Source: Myxocyprinus asiaticus
Lineage: Eukaryota > Chordata > Actinopteri > Cypriniformes > Catostomidae
Direction: 5' to 3'
DNA: 64,000 nucleotides
Assembly (NCBI RefSeq): GCF_019703515.2
Contig: NC_059349.1
Location: 25,392,744 to 25,456,743 of the forward strand
In this document: in pieces, positions 59,601 through 64,000 of the stretch
How the letters are laid out: every line of letters starts with the position of its first letter
Numbering within the stretch: the stretch's first letter is position 1
Made by a program: the position numbers and the translations under genes
The notes under the pieces: model-generated
Databases searched by the model: none
What the model was told of the DNA's origin: nothing
Seen by the model: only the letters and a program-made list of their open reading frames with translations

Positions 59601-62600
59601 TGCAACTGCATAGCAATACACTAAAAATCCCTCCAAACACCTTAGCGACCACACACAACTCCCTAGCGATGTGGCAGTGAGTTTTGCATGTGCAAGAACC
59701 CCTTACATTTTCTTCAGAAACTAGCAAACTAGTTAATTATATGTTAGGAAAAAGTATATCTCAGTCATTAGTTCTGTCAAATTAAAAGCGAGCTTCTGCA
59801 GATGAGTGACCAAATTAAAAGAATTAATTTAGTTCTAGCTGTAAAGTTACTCACTTTCATGGCTCTTGATAGCATACACATCAATGGTGGGGTCAAACTC
59901 TCCTGGACCCAGAGGCCTGTTGCTGTCTAGTGTGTTACTGGGGCTGTCTGGTGGGGAGCCGGTGGCCCCTCCATCACTCTCTGTCCCCTCTTCCTCCCCA
60001 GCATCATTGTCCTCACTCTCCTCCTCGGGCTGTTCCTGCTCCCCTCGCTCCACATCATGGATCCCTACCAGCAGACTGTAGTCCATCAGCTTCAGCTGGG
60101 CCAGGAACTGTCAACATATTTTTCATCCTTTTCAAGTGATCAAGTGCTAAATCATTCTCTTTTTAATTAGACACAGTTGAATGGCACAGATGGGGGATTT
60201 AAAAAAAAAAAATCACATTTAGTTTGAAGTTTAATTATCTAATTAGATTAAACAATGCAAATGACTGACAAGACAACTAAAAATGGGGAATAAGCTTGAT
60301 CAGGAGAGAATTCTCAATGGATGAGTACAAAAACATCTAGATATAATACATACAGACCTCTACGTCATTCTTCAGCTTCTCCAGGAAAATTTTCTTATTC
60401 TCCTCATCTATTTGGATCTTTTGGCCATCATTGATGAAGTCATTATCTTTGTAAGTTGGAAGCTCCTTGGTCTGTTCACATTGGAAAAAAGTGTTAAAGT
60501 ACATAAAGAGTATGTGCATTTAATTTGTATATTCTTTTTTGTTTTTGTTTTTTTTACTTAAAATGGACAATGCAATTGTTCCATTAAAGGGATAGTTCAC
60601 CCAAAAATGAAATTCTTTCATCATTTACTTACCCTTATGCCATTCCAGATGTATATAACTTACTTTCTTCTGCTGAAAACAAACAAAGATTTTTAGAGTA
60701 ATATTTCAGCTCTGTAGATCCTTTCAGTGCAAGTAAATGGTGACCAAAACTTTGAACATTAAGGCAACATAAAGGTAATCCATAAGACTCCAGCGGTTTA
60801 ATCTATGTCTACAGAAGTGATATGATAGGTGTGGGTGAGAAACAGATCAATATTTAATTCCTTTTTTACTATAAATTCTCCCTGCCCAGTAGGTGGCGAT
60901 ATGCACAAAGAATGTGAATTGCCAAAAACAAGAAGAAGAATGTGAAAGTTAAAAGATTTGTAGTAAAAAGGACTCATAAAAAACTCGTTGTAAAAAAGGG
61001 TCATATGGATTACTTTTATGCTGCGCTTATGTGCTTTTTGGACATTCAAAGTTCTGGCCACCATTCACTTGCATTTTATGGACCTACAGAAATGAGTTGT
61101 TTTTTTGTTTTTTTTTACTAAAAACCATCGTTTGTGCCCTGCAGAAGAAAGAAAGTCATACACATCTAGGATGGCATGAGGGTGAGTAAATGATGAGACA
61201 TGGGTGAAATATTCCTTTAACGTACCATATAATAACTTCTGAGTTTGTCATTTTTATTTGTTAACATGATTATATTGTTAACATGAATACAATTATGCTG
61301 TCACATCAATGCCATTAACATTTCAAAAGTAACTTGTCATGACACGTTATGACAAAGTTTAGCAATAATTAAAAACAATATGTTTATTCTTTTTTTCATC
61401 ACCTTTCTATTATATTATTCTAAAATAATTTCAGTGTTTAAAAATAAATACAGTCTGGTCAGTGATGGTCTACTGCTATTATGTTCTGCCCACACAGAAC
61501 AAAAGAACATATGAGAATGAACTAAGTGAGCTTAAAAATAGAACATTACAGATGCTCTCTACTGTAATACAAAGCAGTGTTGCCTCCTGTGGACACTCAT
61601 TGTAGCAGGGTGTGATTTAGATTTCATGATTAGAGTGAACAAACAATTACCACATTTATAATAATTACAGTGATTAAACCTAAATGCCCTCTTACACAAA
61701 GATCAGTGATTCCAACCTAAAGTGTACAGTAAGGATCAAGCTTAATTCTTGGATTTGATTTTCATGCATTAGATTTGTTTAAAAAATATTTGTCTACATG
61801 TACTTCTGCATAGTAGGTAATATTTTTAGAAAACGTCAAATAAATACCACAATATTTAAAACTTTGTTCTATATGGATAACTGAACAAGAAAATAGACAG
61901 CTCCCTCAAGAAACACCAAACCATATTTTAACATTTTATGACCTAGTTAACATTTAATGAAATTTGAAATGATTACTGAGGCATAGGATGAGTTATGTTG
62001 ATCCAAACTAAAAGAAAATTCAGATGGTCAGATGAAGCTATATATATATATATTTAAAAAAAAAAAAAACTCTGGCTCAGCAGAAAACACTTTAATAAAA
62101 TGATGACACTACTCATCCAGTTCTTTTTGGAATTCCAGTAGAGATTGTCAAAGATGTTATTTCTGAAACAGAACATCATAAAGCACTGTCTCTGGTCTCG
62201 GGTTTTACGTTCCCTTGAGGATTCCAGAGGGAACTTTGCTTTCCTGAGGCAAAATGTAGGATGATGCATGTTGAAGAAGAACAGAGCAATATGGGACAGT
62301 TCTTTGCTGATGTGTCCTTACGTGTCTTATGGCGCAGTAAAAGCGTGTGGCAATCCGGATGGTTTGTAGCTTTTGGCTCATGCGAGATTTGGATGGAGCC
62401 CCATCCTCAGGTGTGCGTGGCTGCCAAGAGAAGGGAGGTAAGATGCATGCACCCACTAATTAAGTTTGTGGAGGTGATGAGCTGAAAAGTTTTCAAGATA
62501 ACTTTGATAAAATAGTTTTGTACTTAGTTATTCAAAAGGGTGAGAACACTCCATTTCATACAGAAATATGTTCAACATGTAAAGCCTTCAGAATGTGGTG

Positions 62601-63952
62601 ACAATTTTTACAAAGTGATGGAAGTATCCTACATACATGCATCAAAAAGAACACACCAAAAGTACAGAGTGATCTAAAACTGATTGATAGCATGGCTGCT
62701 ACACAGTAAAAAAAAAAAGTGTAGACACGAAAAATCACAGGAGAATGTTAAGAAAATCACAGTTTAGAAACATTGCATAAAATACAGAGAATGACATTAA
62801 AATCTAGTGTGTATATGACACATATTTACAAATATACAGCTGTTAATATTTGCCAGAGAGTATCATATACAGCATTAGAATAGATCTCAATCTTAATGGA
62901 GGAGAAATCAGTAATGAAATAATCCATCATGCCAGCAAGAATAACATGCATATATTTAAAAAAAAAAAGAATATACATGCAAAAGATTCACATGCCCTTC
63001 ATGAGAAAAACACAAGATCAGGTTTGCCTTGTGAGAGAGAATACTGTTCACAAATGTAGACTGCAAGCACTTCGTCATTTGCACTTTTTTATTGTGCAAA
63101 ATGTTTTTGTATGTATTTGTATACAGTTTTCACACATTAAATCAATAAATATATTCAAGAAATTTAGTTCAAAGTGTAATCCAACCATCAAACATTTTCT
63201 GTCAGCAGTTTTTGTTTTCCCTGAAACCAAGTAGGTTGAAGAATATAATTGTCACTGGCACATTTCAGTCTGGCCAATCACATTTACATTCTGATTCCAT
63301 TATCATCCGTCAATGGTTCCTGTAACCACTAAACTCTTTACATGCAGAGATCAGAGCACATCAATTACAGTGTAAAACAATAGGATATAAGGGATACTAA
63401 GGTTCTTAGGTTTAAATTACTCCAATATTTAATGATCATTTTCATTCTCCTCAGATCACTGGACTATAAAGTGCAGTTTCCCCACACTTCGAAGCAAAAG
63501 AAATAGAGCAAACCCTGAATTGAAAAGGAGCACAAAGAGTTTTTTTTTTTTTGTTTTTTTTTTTGGAAAGGAATGGAGAAAGTAAAAAATGGGATCTTTC
63601 ACGCAGGAGAGTTTTATTTTGGTAGTTTATTAATACACAAGACACATGGATGGGAAGTTAAAATGTGATCAGAAAAAAAATGTTTTAGAATGTTTTACAT
63701 TATTTCCAAACTCATGCGGTACGTTCAACATGCAAGTGTGAGCTCATTCTCTGAACACCAATCTAATATGCACAAGAAATCATACACTGGCCCTTCTTGA
63801 CTTTTTTTTTTTTTTTTACATATGAACTTCCTTCGAAAGTTCATCCCCTCATCAAAAGTACTATACTTTCAACACATAATAAAAGTTAATGAAAGTTTGA
63901 AATGTAAGTTTACCTTTTCTTTGTCGCTAGCCTCTCTGGCGACTGTGGATCC
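56549..63952 (-). CDS. pip4k2a: Phosphatidylinositol 5-phosphate 4-kinase type-2 alpha, 3' five exons only
   Basis: Five exons join in phase to the last 196 aa; the full family length is about 406 aa, so the N-terminal half lies beyond 64000. The enzyme makes PI(4,5)P2 from PI5P in cytosol and at membranes. Visible: [24 protein letters not shown] with the catalytic Asp; an acidic insert (about 45 residues) typical of type II enzymes; [20 protein letters not shown] with the metal-binding Asp; and the activation loop [14 protein letters not shown], whose second Ala sits where type I kinases have the specificity-setting Glu. Alpha rather than beta is favoured by [17 protein letters not shown] and synteny next to bmi1. 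aa or ab ohnolog not resolved. One donor (GTCTGT, at 60352-60357) is non-consensus. Confidence 0.95.
57445..57984. mobile_element. Tc1-like remnant in pip4k2a intron
   Basis: Ends AGTACTGTGCAAAAGTTTTA and the inverted counterpart AAGACTTTTGTACAGTACTG. The 540-bp interior keeps phrases of a larger fish Tc1 family (CACCAATTCTCCTAGGTACA), but most of the transposase is deleted. Confidence 0.75.
58128..58665. mobile_element. Inverted-repeat MITE in pip4k2a intron
   Basis: Left GTGCGTCCCAAGCCGCACAC with GCACTATTCTAC and right GTGCACCATTTGAGACACAG are imperfect inverted repeats; AAGTAGTGCGAGTAGTATA and ATAGCATATAGTGCACC are subterminal. No coding capacity. Confidence 0.55.
58905..58956. repeat. 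26-bp perfect tandem duplication
   Basis: The unit starting TAACTTTCAGATTC and ending AAGTGG occurs twice head to tail (58905-58930 and 58931-58956) without a mismatch, about 100 bases 3' (in minus sense) of a pip4k2a donor site. Confidence 0.9.
59054..59157 (-). CDS. pip4k2a: pip4k2a exon with activation loop
   Basis: [20 protein letters not shown] then [12 protein letters not shown]. Contains the metal-binding Asp of VIDIL and the start of the activation loop. Acceptor CTACAG, donor GTAAGA. Confidence 0.96.
59855..60107 (-). CDS. pip4k2a: pip4k2a exon with catalytic MDYSLL and acidic insert
   Basis: [20 protein letters not shown], then a Glu/Asp/Gly-rich insert, [13 protein letters not shown] and [16 protein letters not shown]. 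Acceptor TTGACAG, donor GTGAGT. Confidence 0.97.
60358..60471 (-). CDS. pip4k2a: pip4k2a exon [12 protein letters not shown]...KNDVE
   Basis: 38 codons, phase 0 on both sides: [19 protein letters not shown] then [10 protein letters not shown]. The donor reads GAG/GTCTGT, weak at intron positions +3 and +4. The frame runs on past it to a stop, so the site is inferred from the protein match. Confidence 0.93.
60585..61220. mobile_element. GGGATAGTTCACCC foldback element in pip4k2a intron
   Basis: The left arm starts AAAGGGATAGTTCACCC and the right arm ends GGGTGAAATATTCCTTTAA. Both arms carry the GTCCATAAAA/TATGGACC and TCATACACATCTAGGATGGC-type phrases inverted. The centre (60870-60970) is unique to this copy. 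Confidence 0.8.
61221..63913 (-). other. pip4k2a intron, no further feature
   Basis: No additional exon found. A short TA run lies near 62038-62052 and T-rich runs at about 63541-63564. The phrase ATTTAAAAAAAAAAAA occurs twice. Confidence 0.5.
63914..63952 (-). CDS. pip4k2a: pip4k2a exon [13 protein letters not shown] (5'-most in window)
   Basis: 39-bp exon of 13 codons, phase 0 on both sides. The family context is [10 protein letters not shown] with the Lys supplied by the preceding exon outside the window. Acceptor TTTTTAG, donor GTAAAC. Confidence 0.95.
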
Positions 63953-64000
63953 CTAAAAAAGTAGTTCACAGAATAAAAGAACATAAAGTCATTATTAAAG

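Noticed and set aside
59866..60139. Plus-strand frames rich in Ser and Pro
   Set aside because: Antisense of the acidic insert exon of pip4k2a.
62205..62456. Minus frame considered as an extra pip4k2a exon
   Set aside because: No match to the kinase; the flanking exons already join in phase with the known order.

Overview
This window is AT-rich, intron-containing nuclear DNA of a teleost fish, most likely a cypriniform. The evidence is vertebrate genes with canonical GT-AG introns and a dense load of repeats typical of cyprinid-type genomes: several Tc1-like families, foldback elements ending in GGGATAGTTCACCC, tRNA-derived SINEs, hAT-type elements, TA microsatellites and LTR-element pieces. 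The species and the exact ohnolog copies (a/b) cannot be fixed from the sequence alone.

Three vertebrate genes are supported exon by exon. dnajc1 is complete on the minus strand: 12 coding exons, 39579 to 26189, 531 aa, an ER-membrane J-domain protein with two SANT/Myb domains. bmi1 (pcgf4) is complete on the plus strand: 9 coding exons, 47740 to 50071, 320 aa, the RING subunit of Polycomb PRC1, with a likely non-coding first exon ending at 45055. pip4k2a is the 3' part only, on the minus strand: 5 exons, 63952 to 56549, the last 196 aa of a type II phosphatidylinositol-phosphate kinase. Order and orientation match human 10p12, but COMMD3 and SPAG6, which flank BMI1 in human, are not seen.

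1-26 kb is mostly nested mobile elements: a Sleeping-Beauty-like Tc1 remnant (1-812); a short LTR element with a perfect 5-bp target duplication and a coding 33-bp minisatellite (2824-5352); TTAA-type inverted-repeat elements; and a 12.2-kb stack (11204-23422) bounded by matching inverted ends and a TTAGTA duplication, inserted in an older foldback element. Two putative minus-strand exons at 7.9-9.2 kb may belong to an unrecognised cysteine-rich single-pass membrane protein.

26-40 kb is dnajc1; its 7.4-kb intron 10 holds five Tc1-type copies or fragments, one split by an hAT element. 40-47.7 kb is intergenic and contains a CRE/CpG cluster and the probable bmi1 promoter. 47.7-51 kb is bmi1. 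51-54 kb is intergenic with one rearranged Tc1 copy. 54.3-64 kb is the pip4k2a 3' UTR and 3' exons, with intronic elements.

The three genes have unrelated jobs (ER chaperone partner, chromatin repression, phosphoinositide metabolism) and are linked by conserved synteny, not by a shared pathway. I found no RNA genes beyond SINE tRNA heads, no CRISPR and no convincing new biological system. The most informative novelties are structural: nested insertions with readable target duplications, shared dead catalytic sites in Tc1 copies, and the in-frame minisatellite.
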